DNA of 19,974 bases from Christensenella sp. UBA6345 (GCA_002437945.1 DJSB01000009.1:1-19974), one strand, 5' to 3'; shown: positions 5,799 through 13,913, numbered from the stretch's first letter. The notes: a model not told the origin generated them from the letters alone. Translations and numbers: made by a program.

Positions 5799-6941
5799 AT
5801 GAAAATTAACAATTATTTAAAAACAAATACTAATTTTGTTTTTGCTAACAATCTTAATATTAATAACTCTGATTATGTGTCTATACAACCTATTAATCAA
5901 GAATGTATGGACATAATGCTTGATTATCTTACCACTCATGATGGGTACAAAACATATATCAGTACCAACCATGGCGATTTTTTATTATTGCCTATAACCC
6001 AGAATTTTACGGACAAATATATCAATAGTATTATTAATAATACCTCAAAGGACACATATTATTTTCGTTGTACTGATTATTATGAATACGGACATATCAA
6101 AATTGCTAGTGATGGAAAAATAATACGAGAAATAAGTTATGATAGTCATAAATCTAAAGACAATCAATGTATATGTGTAGGCACACCACACAAATGGGAG
6201 ACCAAACACAAGCATACTTACACACTAGATAATATGATGGTGGGCAATATAATTAACAGTGACATTGTTGACAAAATGATAAGTTATTACCTACCATTTA
6301 CTCATAAAGATATGAAAATTAATAAAATGTATGTCTACACGCAAGACAAAAATATTAACGAAACACTAAATGCATTAACATATGACGTAACCCGTGATTA
6401 TACTTTTAAGCAAGAAGATTATAACAATACATTTTTAATGGCGCTTAAAAAATCTGTACGTACTACTGCCACTGCCATAGTTATCATGCGCAACAAATTA
6501 TGCATACACAATCTTATACTTGATTTAATTACTGACGACCGAATAATTGATGATAATTCATTAATACTTAATTCAAAAGTATGTAAATACATTAATTATC
6601 ATAATTTCAATTACACAACATTTTATCGTGCCATTATGTCCTGCGTACTTGATTATCAAAATGCAGAGATTATCAAACTTAATGAAGTTATGGGTACAAT
6701 AAAAGATATAGAAGGCACTGACCATATTCAAGCAACATTAATTACTCAATACGACTACAAAACTATGCAGACTAGTATATACTTTGATTATGGTGTGCTA
6801 TATGACCAATTTACTGGTACATTGATACGCACGACAAAAAGATACCAACTCATAGGTAATCGTTTTGATGAAAAACTAGTTAAAAAACTATATAAAATAA
6901 TCACACGTCTAATCCATATCGAACGCAATCCAAATGCTTAA
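5799..6941 (+). CDS. Uncharacterised protein, 380 aa, Asn/Tyr/Thr-rich
   Basis: A soluble 380-residue protein, unusually rich in Asn, Tyr, Asp and Thr, with no signal peptide or membrane segment. I do not recognise the family. Residues about 84-140 have an arrangement of tyrosines, then SDGKIIREISYD, then GTPHKWE, which loosely recalls immunity-like proteins in polymorphic toxin loci; this is an impression only. The start is the first ATG of a long frame. Its ribosome binding site is weak (AAAGAAG directly touches the ATG), so expression may be low or another start may be used. The next in-frame Met is only near residue 37. The HExxH gene begins 26 bases after its stop, which suggests an operon. 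It follows a repeat-filled gap, consistent with an accessory gene. Confidence 0.65.
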   Translation: MKINNYLKTNTNFVFANNLNINNSDYVSIQPINQECMDIMLDYLTTHDGYKTYISTNHGDFLLLPITQNFTDKYINSIINNTSKDTYYFRCTDYYEYGHIKIASDGKIIREISYDSHKSKDNQCICVGTPHKWETKHKHTYTLDNMMVGNIINSDIVDKMISYYLPFTHKDMKINKMYVYTQDKNINETLNALTYDVTRDYTFKQEDYNNTFLMALKKSVRTTATAIVIMRNKLCIHNLILDLITDDRIIDDNSLILNSKVCKYINYHNFNYTTFYRAIMSCVLDYQNAEIIKLNEVMGTIKDIEGTDHIQATLITQYDYKTMQTSIYFDYGVLYDQFTGTLIRTTKRYQLIGNRFDEKLVKKLYKIITRLIHIERNPNA

Positions 6942-6967
6942 ACCAAAAGTACAAAGGAGTATTATGT

Positions 6968-7735
6968 ATGTACAAAAAACCACAAGTAATATTTGAATTA
7001 AAAAGTCTAGAAGATACCGCTCATATTATCACATCTTTTTTCGATGATGACTCTACGATAAATGGCAGATTCCCTACAGCGATAGCCCAAAATTTTAATA
7101 TTAATATACCTGAACTTGTAGGCAAAACACTAGATGAAAAATACGAAATAATATTAAAAGTATTAACCCCTATCTTTAACGATAATCTTGCCGAAATGCA
7201 ATCTAAAATTAAAGAATACCAAGATTATTGGAATGCTAATGCCAATCTTGTATGTAGCGAGTTTGAAAAAATATTTCGCATTAAATTCCAAGGGACAGAG
7301 TACTACACTGCATATGTTAATATCAACACTACCTGCCCTAGATATTTAAAAGACCAATCTTTTGATGTTAATTTCCGCAATAGTAAAGAAGAAGTTTTGG
7401 GTACTTGCATACACGAACTTATACATTTTTATTGGTTTATTATATGGAAAGAAGATTTTCCAGATTGCCCAGAAACCAATTTTGAAGCACCACACGTAGA
7501 GTGGTTGTTGTCCGAAATCGCTATAGACCCTATAGTTTATTTTAGTGAATTTAGAAAAATTATGCGTGAAAAACCTGCTTATTATTATTTCTATGATACA
7601 AAAATATGGGGCACTGAAAACCTAATTGAAGTATTTAGAAAATTGTATAAAGCCAACACTCTAGACAATTTTATGGATAGGGGGCTTAAACTACTAAATA
7701 ACAATCCCGACCTTGTAAAAGAACTTGTAAAGTAA
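6968..7735 (+). CDS. Putative zinc metallopeptidase-like protein (HExxH)
   Basis: A 255-residue soluble protein with H149-E150-L-I-H153 in a hydrophobic helix context (TCIHELIHFYW). This is the classical HExxH zinc site: two His ligands and a catalytic Glu. Thirty residues later LLSEIAID offers Glu183 as a possible third, gluzincin-like ligand. The N-terminal 110 residues are helical and of unknown type. There is no signal peptide, so a cytoplasmic location is inferred. Two overlapping ATGs, at 6964 and 6968, follow AGGAG (6955-6959). The one at 6968 has an eight-base spacing and opens the long frame, while 6964 gives only a ten-codon peptide. It is probably co-transcribed with the preceding gene. 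I cannot name a peptidase family, and metal binding or activity is inferred from the motif alone. Confidence 0.7.
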   Translation: MYKKPQVIFELKSLEDTAHIITSFFDDDSTINGRFPTAIAQNFNINIPELVGKTLDEKYEIILKVLTPIFNDNLAEMQSKIKEYQDYWNANANLVCSEFEKIFRIKFQGTEYYTAYVNINTTCPRYLKDQSFDVNFRNSKEEVLGTCIHELIHFYWFIIWKEDFPDCPETNFEAPHVEWLLSEIAIDPIVYFSEFRKIMREKPAYYYFYDTKIWGTENLIEVFRKLYKANTLDNFMDRGLKLLNNNPDLVKELVK

Positions 7736-7774
7736 TTAAGTTGTATATCATAAACACTACACCATACTTAATTA
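7733..7774. other. Inverted repeat spanning two convergent stop codons
   Basis: TAATTAAGT (7733-7741) and ACTTAATTA (7766-7774) form a nine-base inverted repeat around a 24-base loop and include the stop codons of both convergent genes. It has no T-run, so I call it a possible weak transcript-end structure and not an intrinsic terminator. Confidence 0.35.
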
Positions 7775-8320
7775 AGGGCGATATGATTTATCTACGAAAC
7801 TAAAATTTTTATTAAAGATAATATAATAGTCGTTATCGGTAGTTATGTTACCTTTACAAAACACATAGTCTTCTACTACCTTACCGTCCAACATATAACT
7901 AATATTATAAAAATTGTATCCCATAATATTAAGAAAAGGATTGATATAGAAAAGTTGGTTTTTGATATACACCACACCTATCATAATAATAATTAAAACA
8001 AAGACAATAGCCATATTAACTTTAGATAAGTCAAAAGTCACTGCTGATAATACAAAAAGAGAAAAATATCCCAGAAAATGTTGGTCAGTAATATTGTTGG
8101 ATTTAACAATTTTCACTTTTACGGGAGTAATATTGGATCTATATATCTGACAATATGTTCCCACACTCCCTAACAATATTATAAAAATTAGAGCAATAAA
8201 AAATGTAGTGTTAAGTACATTAAAAGTTAAGTTGTGATTAACAATATCTAGTATTAATTTAACCCACAACAAAAAGTACATGGGTATAAATGCAGACAAA
8301 AATAAACATATTTTTTTCAT
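7772..8320 (-). CDS. Four-helix membrane protein of unknown function
   Basis: A 182-residue membrane protein with hydrophobic segments at about residues 4-26, 36-56, 82-99 and 101-120, then a soluble C-terminal part of about 60 residues containing YINPFLNIMGYNFYNI. The layout (four helices, an NP-x-L-x-x-x-GY motif just after the last helix, a short soluble tail) resembles small membrane proteins such as KwaA of the Kiwa antiphage system. That is from memory and topology only, and no DUF4868-type KwaB partner is present. Translation initiation looks weak: only AATTAAAG precedes the ATG. It is convergent with the HExxH gene and downstream of gyrA's terminator, so it is probably monocistronic. 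Function unknown. Confidence 0.7.
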   Translation of the reverse strand: MKKICLFLSAFIPMYFLLWVKLILDIVNHNLTFNVLNTTFFIALIFIILLGSVGTYCQIYRSNITPVKVKIVKSNNITDQHFLGYFSLFVLSAVTFDLSKVNMAIVFVLIIIMIGVVYIKNQLFYINPFLNIMGYNFYNISYMLDGKVVEDYVFCKGNITTDNDYYIIFNKNFSFVDKSYRP

Positions 8321-8360
8321 ACTTTAATTATTGACTTATATTATAATATCATACTTTAAT
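8318..8360. repeat. 11-bp direct repeat around a -10 element
   Basis: CATACTTTAAT occurs at 8318-8328 and at 8350-8360. Between them, on the minus strand, is TATAAT (8345-8340), the likely -10 of the 7772-8320 gene, with no good -35. One copy overlaps the start codon, so the pair could be a regulatory binding site or a small local duplication. Confidence 0.4.
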
Positions 8361-8407
8361 ACAATATCTACATTAAATTTTTTTTGATTATTTATAGTTT
8401 TACTTAT

Positions 8408-8446
8408 AAAAAATGCTTTATGTTAACCATAAAGCATTTTTATTTT
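8408..8446 (-). terminator. Intrinsic terminator of gyrBA
   Basis: AAATGCTTTATG (8411-8422) pairs perfectly with CATAAAGCATTT (8428-8439) around a five-base loop. A-runs and T-runs flank it, giving a U tail on the minus strand. It lies about 50 bases past the gyrA stop. Confidence 0.9.
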
Positions 8447-8492
8447 TTATTATAAAACTTTTTTATGAAAACTTAATTAATCAATGTTTAAA

Positions 8493-11126
8493 TTAAATTT
8501 CATCGTCATTATCAGTGTTATCACTATTTTCAGCATCTACTTCTGTGTCCATATCTAAATCAGCATTTTCTTCTAATACAGGTGCTGGAGTAGATGGTGT
8601 TTCTTCTAGACTATTAGCAAGTTCTTCTTCGGCTTCTTCACTAGGTGTAACTGCTACGCATACTATTTTTGCGTCATCGTTAAGTCTCATAACTTTAACA
8701 CCTTTTGTGTTACGACCAATAATGCTTATTTCGCTTGCTTTGATACGAATTATTGTACCGTCATCGGCTATCATCATAACATCATCTTTATCAGTAACTT
8801 GTTTTAAGTTAACTAGGTTACCAGTAACTTCATTGAATACACCGGCTTTTATACCTTTTCCTGCTCTTCCTTGAACTCTATAGTCTTCTTGGTTACTACG
8901 TTTACCGAATCCTTTTTCAGAGATGGTTAACATATAAGCATCAGGTTTAATAACAGACATATCTACTACATATTCATTTTCATCTAGGCTGATAGACTTA
9001 ACACCTTGTGTATCACGTCCCATAATTCTTACAGCACGTTCGTTAAATCTAATACATTTACCAGTGCTACTTGCTATAATAATTTCGTCATTACCATGAG
9101 TGATATATACACTTATTAGTTCGTCATTTTCAAGTAGTTTAATAGCAATCTTACCGCCTTTACGTATACTCTCAAATTCGGTAATATTGGTCTTTTTAAT
9201 CAAACCTTGTCTTGTAGCCATAACTAGATAGCCTATGGTATCAGGTTTAACTGGAATGATAGTAGTAATACGTTCTTCTGGGCTTAATTGTAATAGATTA
9301 ATTATTGCTCTACCCTTACTTGTTCTTGGTGCTTCTGGAACTTCATAGCCTTTAATACGATATACTCTACCTAAACTACTAAAGCATAGTAAATCATCGT
9401 GAGTAGATGTAGTGAATATATTTTCTACAAAGTCTTCTTCTTTAGTGGTATGAGCGATAATACCTTTACCACCACGGTGTTGACTCTTATATTCTGCTAC
9501 TGGCATACGTTTGATATAGCCACCATGAGTAAGACTAATAACTACTTCTTGTTCTTCGATTAAGTCTGCAATATCTATATCGCCAAAGTCTGTACTAATC
9601 TCTGATTTTCTTGGTTCTCCATATTTTTGTTTGATTGTAAGCAAGTCTGTCTTAATAATATTAAGCAACTTATCTTTGTTGGCAAGTATACTTTGAAGTT
9701 CGGTAATAAGAGCATGAACATCGGCAAGGTCTTGTTTAAGTTTTTCTACTTCAAGTCCTGTCAAACGTTGTAGTCTCATCTCAAGAATAGCAACTGCTTG
9801 TTTTTCTGTAAGTAGGAACTTTTCAATTAATTTGGTTTGGGCTTCTACTTTATCAGCACTTTCTTTAATAGTCTTAATAACTTCATCAATATTGGCTTGT
9901 GCTATCATTAAACCTTCTAAAATATGTGCTTTTGCAAGTGCTTTATCTAGGTCAAACTCGGTACGTCTAGTAATAACTTCTTCTTGGAATAATAGATAGT
10001 TTTGCAACATTTCTTTCAAGTTAAGAATCTTTGGTGCATTGTTAACTAATGCTAGATTAATTACACCAAAACTTACTTGCAACTGACTGTGTTTATATAA
10101 TGTATTAAGAACTACTTGTGGATTAGCATCACGTTTAACGTCAATAACAATACGCAAACCTTGTCTATCACTTTCTTCTTTAATATCACTTATACCTTCA
10201 ATACGTTTGTTTTTAACCAAGTCTGCTATCTGCATAATAAGTTTTGACTTATTAACTTGATAAGGTATTTCAGTAACAACAATACGATGTCTTGTACCAT
10301 TGTTAAATTCTTCAATTTCACATTTACTTCTAATAATGAATGTACCCCTACCAGTACGATATGCTTGACGTATACCGCTACGTCCCATAATGATACCACG
10401 TGTAGGAAAATCTGGTGCAGGTATAACCTTAATAAGGTCATCTATATCCATATCTGGATTTTCGATAAGTGCTACACAGCCATCAATAACTTCACTTAAG
10501 TTGTGTGGTGGAATATTGGTAGCCATACCTACTGCTATACCGTCACTACCATTAACTAATAAGTTAGGGAAACGTGCTGGTAATACACTTGGTTGTACTT
10601 CGCTATCATCGAAGTTAGGTATAAAATCTACTGTATTTTTATCAATATCAGCAAGCATTTCTGATGCTACTTTACTTAATCTTGCTTCAGTATAACGCAT
10701 CGCTGCTGGTGGGTCACCATCGACAGAACCAAAGTTTCCGTGGCCGTCTACAAGTGGTGCATTAATAGTAAAGTCTTGTGCCAATCTTACAAGAGCATCA
10801 TATACTGCAGTGTCTCCGTGTGGGTGATATTTACCTATAACATCGCCGACAATACGAGCACATTTTTTGTATGCCTTATCATTAAACAAATTAAGTTCGC
10901 CCATAGCATAAAGTATACGACGATGAACTGGTTTAAGACCATCTCTTACATCTGGTATAGCACGGCTTACGTTAACCGCCATAGCATATGCGATGAAAGA
11001 TTTTTCAAGTTCTTCTTTTACTTTTATATCTAGTATTTTAGTATTGTCTACTATATGGTCAGTTAAATGTTCATTCTCATTAACTGTACCTTTAACTATT
11101 TTATCGTTGTCTTTTTCGTTTTCCAT
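8493..11126 (-). CDS. gyrA: DNA gyrase subunit A
   Basis: GyrA, 877 residues, is the DNA cleavage-rejoining subunit of gyrase, which with GyrB introduces negative supercoils and relieves those ahead of replication forks. The catalytic tyrosine is Tyr145 in AAMRYTEAR. The quinolone-interacting region reads HPHGDTAVYD (101-110), so the E. coli Ser83 position is Thr106 and Asp87 is Asp110. The C-terminal beta-pinwheel follows from about residue 530. Its GyrA box is QHRGGKG (549-555), not the usual QRRGGKG. The tail from about 835 is acidic and low-complexity. The N terminus is about 23 residues longer than E. coli GyrA, but AAAGGAAA upstream supports this ATG. gyrB lies 84 bases upstream on the same strand with no terminator between. 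A TTGACA in that gap has no good -10 partner, so co-transcription is likely. Confidence 0.98.
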   Translation of the reverse strand: MENEKDNDKIVKGTVNENEHLTDHIVDNTKILDIKVKEELEKSFIAYAMAVNVSRAIPDVRDGLKPVHRRILYAMGELNLFNDKAYKKCARIVGDVIGKYHPHGDTAVYDALVRLAQDFTINAPLVDGHGNFGSVDGDPPAAMRYTEARLSKVASEMLADIDKNTVDFIPNFDDSEVQPSVLPARFPNLLVNGSDGIAVGMATNIPPHNLSEVIDGCVALIENPDMDIDDLIKVIPAPDFPTRGIIMGRSGIRQAYRTGRGTFIIRSKCEIEEFNNGTRHRIVVTEIPYQVNKSKLIMQIADLVKNKRIEGISDIKEESDRQGLRIVIDVKRDANPQVVLNTLYKHSQLQVSFGVINLALVNNAPKILNLKEMLQNYLLFQEEVITRRTEFDLDKALAKAHILEGLMIAQANIDEVIKTIKESADKVEAQTKLIEKFLLTEKQAVAILEMRLQRLTGLEVEKLKQDLADVHALITELQSILANKDKLLNIIKTDLLTIKQKYGEPRKSEISTDFGDIDIADLIEEQEVVISLTHGGYIKRMPVAEYKSQHRGGKGIIAHTTKEEDFVENIFTTSTHDDLLCFSSLGRVYRIKGYEVPEAPRTSKGRAIINLLQLSPEERITTIIPVKPDTIGYLVMATRQGLIKKTNITEFESIRKGGKIAIKLLENDELISVYITHGNDEIIIASSTGKCIRFNERAVRIMGRDTQGVKSISLDENEYVVDMSVIKPDAYMLTISEKGFGKRSNQEDYRVQGRAGKGIKAGVFNEVTGNLVNLKQVTDKDDVMMIADDGTIIRIKASEISIIGRNTKGVKVMRLNDDAKIVCVAVTPSEEAEEELANSLEETPSTPAPVLEENADLDMDTEVDAENSDNTDNDDEI

Positions 11127-11210
11127 TACGATATTTCCTTTATTTATATTTAACTTTTTGTCATAAACTTATATTTTAGTGTCAAATTATTATTTATTAA
11201 CACCAATATG

Positions 11211-13142
11211 TTAAATATCCAAATCCTTTACTAAAGTAGCATTGGCTTCTATAAATTGACGTCTTAATTCAACATCTTCACCCATAAGTTTGTTAAATGT
11301 TTCTTCTGCTTCTAATGCATCGTCCATTGTGATACGAGCAAGAATACGTTTTTCTGGGTTCATGGTTGTATCCCAAAGTTGGTCTGCTGTCATCTCTCCT
11401 AGACCTTTATAACGTTGAACATTGATTGCTTTATTGTTACCCAATTCTTCAAGTTTTGCATCTTTTTCTTCATCACTATAAGCATAGTATACATCTTTAT
11501 TAAGTTGTATCTTGTATAGTGGTGGCATAGCCGAATATATATGTCCATTGGTAATAAGTGGTTGCATAAATCTAAAGAAGAATGTAAGCATAAGTATACG
11601 TATATGGCTACCATCGACATCGGCATCGGTCATACATATTATCTTGTCATATCTTAATTTACTTTCATCAAACTCGCTACCTACACCACAGCCTATAGCA
11701 GTAATCATATCTTTAATTACTTGGCTTTCTAGTACTTTGTGTAGTGATGCTTTTTCTACGTTAAGTATCTTACCCCTTAAAGGCATAATGGCTTGGAACT
11801 TTCTATCTCTACCTTGTTTAGCAGTACCGCCCGCACTATCACCTTCGACAAAATATATTTCGCTAACTTTTGGGTCTTTAGATGTACAGTCTGCCAATTT
11901 ACCTGGTAGAGTAGTACTCTCTAGAATACCCTTTCTTCTAGTTGCTTCTCTTACACTTCTTGCTGCTTCTCTTGCTCTCTTTGCAGTGATACATTTAAGT
12001 ACTAGGTCTCTACCTACACCTGGATTTTCTTCTAGGTAAGTACCAAATTTATCTTGCATAGCATCAGCAACAATTTTTCTCATCTCGGCATTACCAAGTT
12101 TTGTTTTGGTTTGACCTTCAAATTGTGGGTTAGTAAGTTTAACACTAACTATTGCTGTTAAGCCTTCTCTTATATCTTCGCCACTTAACTTTTCACTTTC
12201 TTTAAGTATCTTGTTTTGTCTGCCATAATCATTAACTATCTTGGTAAGTGCGTTCTTAAATCCTTCTACGTGATGTCCGCCTTCTTGAGTATTAATGTTG
12301 TTGGCATAACTATTAATAAGTTCGTTGTAACCAGTATTGTACTGGAATGCTATTTCTACTTCATTGGTAGGGTTAATAACATTAATGTATACTGGCTCAC
12401 TAAACAAAGTCTCTTTATTCTTGTTTAGGTAATCTACAAATTCTACGATACCACCGATATATTGATAACTTTCTTCTTGTGGAGTCTCTCCCCTTAAGTC
12501 AGAAACACTTATTCTTAAACCTTTATTTAGGAATGCTATTTCTCTAAATCTACTCTTAAGTTCATCATAATCAAAAACTACCGAATCAAATATAGTATCA
12601 TCTGGCATAAAGGTTACGGTAGTACCAGTCTTATCTGTATTACCTGTAATCTCTAGTGGGAATTGTGGAATACCACGTTTGTACAATTGATTGTGAATCT
12701 TGCCACCTTGATATACGGTAACATCTAACCACTCTGATAGTGCGTTAACACAACTTAAACCTACACCGTGTAATCCTCCACTAATCTTATAACCTTCGCC
12801 ACCGAATTTACCACCAGCATGAAGTTTGGTTAATACGACTTCTACTGCACTCTTACCTTCCTTTTTAATAACACCGCAAGGAATACCACGACCATTGTCG
12901 ACTACAGTAACACTACCATTCTTGTTAAGAGTAACTTCAATATGATCACAATAGCCAGCCAAAGCCTCGTCAATACTATTGTCTACTATTTCTGTAATCA
13001 AATGGTGTAGTCCACGTAAATCTGTACTTCCTATATACATACCCGGACGTTTTCTAACTGGCTCTAGCCCTTCTAGTACTTGAATATCGTTCTCGTCATA
13101 CTTTACACTTCTAGTCAAGTCCTTCTCTGTCATTTCTGCCAT
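11211..13142 (-). CDS. gyrB: DNA gyrase subunit B
   Basis: GyrB, 643 residues, is the ATPase subunit of gyrase. The GHKL ATPase domain shows Glu51 in EIVDNSIDEA, VDNGRGIP (81-88) and GGLHGVGLS (122-130). The transducer domain follows. The TOPRIM domain carries EGDSAGG (433-439), PLRGKILN (454-461) and DADVDGSHI (506-514), which bind the catalytic metal. The C terminus is complete, and the length is usual for Bacillota, without the enterobacterial insert. AGGA lies five bases before the ATG. gyrA follows on the same strand. Upstream is a long AT-only tract and a repeat island, so gyrB heads the operon. dnaN and recF, its usual neighbours in many Bacillota, lie elsewhere and on the other strand. 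Confidence 0.98.
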   Translation of the reverse strand: MAEMTEKDLTRSVKYDENDIQVLEGLEPVRKRPGMYIGSTDLRGLHHLITEIVDNSIDEALAGYCDHIEVTLNKNGSVTVVDNGRGIPCGVIKKEGKSAVEVVLTKLHAGGKFGGEGYKISGGLHGVGLSCVNALSEWLDVTVYQGGKIHNQLYKRGIPQFPLEITGNTDKTGTTVTFMPDDTIFDSVVFDYDELKSRFREIAFLNKGLRISVSDLRGETPQEESYQYIGGIVEFVDYLNKNKETLFSEPVYINVINPTNEVEIAFQYNTGYNELINSYANNINTQEGGHHVEGFKNALTKIVNDYGRQNKILKESEKLSGEDIREGLTAIVSVKLTNPQFEGQTKTKLGNAEMRKIVADAMQDKFGTYLEENPGVGRDLVLKCITAKRAREAARSVREATRRKGILESTTLPGKLADCTSKDPKVSEIYFVEGDSAGGTAKQGRDRKFQAIMPLRGKILNVEKASLHKVLESQVIKDMITAIGCGVGSEFDESKLRYDKIICMTDADVDGSHIRILMLTFFFRFMQPLITNGHIYSAMPPLYKIQLNKDVYYAYSDEEKDAKLEELGNNKAINVQRYKGLGEMTADQLWDTTMNPEKRILARITMDDALEAEETFNKLMGEDVELRRQFIEANATLVKDLDI

Positions 13143-13210
13143 TGTTTTCCTACCTTACACAAAAAAATTTTTACTTAATACAGGTTTTTCCTATTTTAAG
13201 TAAATTATAA

Positions 13211-13287
13211 CTATATATATAATAATATATATTTAAAAATAAGTAAAGTAAATATTATAAATATATATAGTATATATATTATATAAC
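13211..13287. other. AT-only tract upstream of gyrB
   Basis: For nearly 80 bases the sequence is almost purely A and T, with alternating TATATA runs. It should melt and curve easily. I see no DnaA box beside it, so I do not call it an origin element. It overlaps the likely gyrB promoter region, where supercoil-sensitive melting could matter. Between it and the repeats (13288-13499) I see only AT-rich sequence and a 14-bp palindrome GTTTAATATTAAAC (13465-13478). Confidence 0.5.
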
Positions 13288-13306
13288 ATTTAAAATGCAT
13301 TTGTAA
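13278..13306 (-). promoter_or_regulatory. Candidate gyrB promoter
   Basis: Read on the minus strand: TTACAA (13306-13301), a 17-base spacer, then a perfect TATAAT (13283-13278). The -35 is poor, and many AT-rich -10-like hexamers occur here, so the choice is tentative. It would give a leader of about 130 bases. Confidence 0.35.
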
Positions 13307-13499
13307 GACTTTTATGTTACTAAATAATAATATCTACTTAACTTTTTCGTTTCGTGTCATACAAGCCCGATTATAAAGTTTAAACAATAATCAAATATTT
13401 AGATAAAATGTATGTAAGTGTGAAAAATATGTTGTTAAACTATTCGTTTTTAATAATCAAAGTGGTTTAATATTAAACTCCATCGACTGTTGTTATATC

Positions 13500-13582
13500 C
13501 CCGCCTGTCATTTATCAAGCGATAGTCGAACTTGGGAGCAAAGCGGACAAGTGACAAACTTGTTGGGCGTAATCTAGGCGGG
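13500..13582 (-). repeat. Palindrome-ended repeat, family B, copy 2
   Basis: An 83-bp element bounded by CCCGCCT and AGGCGGG, reverse complement of the copy at 5514-5593. It differs by a handful of substitutions and a three-base length change in the segment after AGTTCGACT. It has no coding capacity. Confidence 0.8.
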
Positions 13583-13612
13583 TAAGGTATGTGATAATAT
13601 TAACTTTACATT

Positions 13613-13682
13613 CTGGGATTCCAACGTCTTCGCCGTTGCCCTACGGGTTCGACTACGCTTATGCTCCGCTTTAGAACTGACA
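13613..13682 (-). repeat. Intergenic repeat, family C, copy 2
   Basis: In reverse complement it carries GTCGAACCCGTAGGGCAAC and GACGTTGGAATCCC, matching 5413-5480. The head is degenerate (TGTCAGTTCTAAAGCG in place of TGTCATTCTGAGCG). It stands 30 bases from family B copy 2, in the same relative order as the C-B pair at 5413-5593. Confidence 0.7.
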
Positions 13683-13700
13683 AGTATAGGCTACACGTTT

Positions 13701-13783
13701 TGGGATTCCGAAAGATGCTTGGCACACTTTCGATTTGACTAACGTCAAATTTCGACTACGCTTTCGCTACGCTCAGTATGACA
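13701..13783 (-). repeat. Intergenic repeat, family C, copy 3
   Basis: In reverse complement it starts TGTCATACTGAGCGTAGCG, continues GTCGAAATTTGACGTTAG and ends CGGAATCCC. The middle differs from copies 1 and 2 but matches the copy at 19932-19974, defining a subfamily. It forms hairpins of its own (AATTTGACGTTAGTCAAAT). Confidence 0.75.
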
Positions 13784-13823
13784 TATAGACTTTTAATTAT
13801 TTAATTTTTAAAATATAAAGGAT

Positions 13824-13857
13824 AAAAAAATATATGCTACTATGATGTAACATATAT
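13824..13857 (-). terminator. Intrinsic terminator of glmS
   Basis: On the minus strand ATATATGTTAC pairs with GTAGCATATAT (plus positions 13847-13857 and 13830-13840), with one wobble and a six-base loop, followed by seven T's. It lies about 57 bases past the glmS stop. Confidence 0.85.
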
Positions 13858-13913
13858 TTTGGTATTATCGATTTGCTAGGCTTTAATATATTATTTAGTT
13901 AGTTTAGAACCAA

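Noticed and set aside
6964..6996. Ten-codon ORF starting at ATG 6964, overlapping the HExxH gene start
   Set aside because: It is only four bases from the ribosome binding site and too short. It is most simply a chance ATG next to the true start at 6968.
5799..8320. A complete Kiwa or other named defence system
   Set aside because: Only one membrane protein has a loosely similar layout. It is on the opposite strand from the other two genes and no KwaB-like partner is recognisable.
8515..12428. Long open frames on the plus strand opposite gyrA and gyrB
   Set aside because: These are antisense shadows of strongly conserved gyrase genes, without ribosome binding sites or recognisable products.
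13211..13287. AT-only tract considered as the main oriC
   Set aside because: No DnaA-box-like 9-mers lie beside it, whereas five lie in the dnaA-dnaN gap.
13500..13783. Repeat cluster considered as a CRISPR array
   Set aside because: Units are of different families, not evenly spaced, in palindromic composites, with no unique spacers of constant length and no cas genes.
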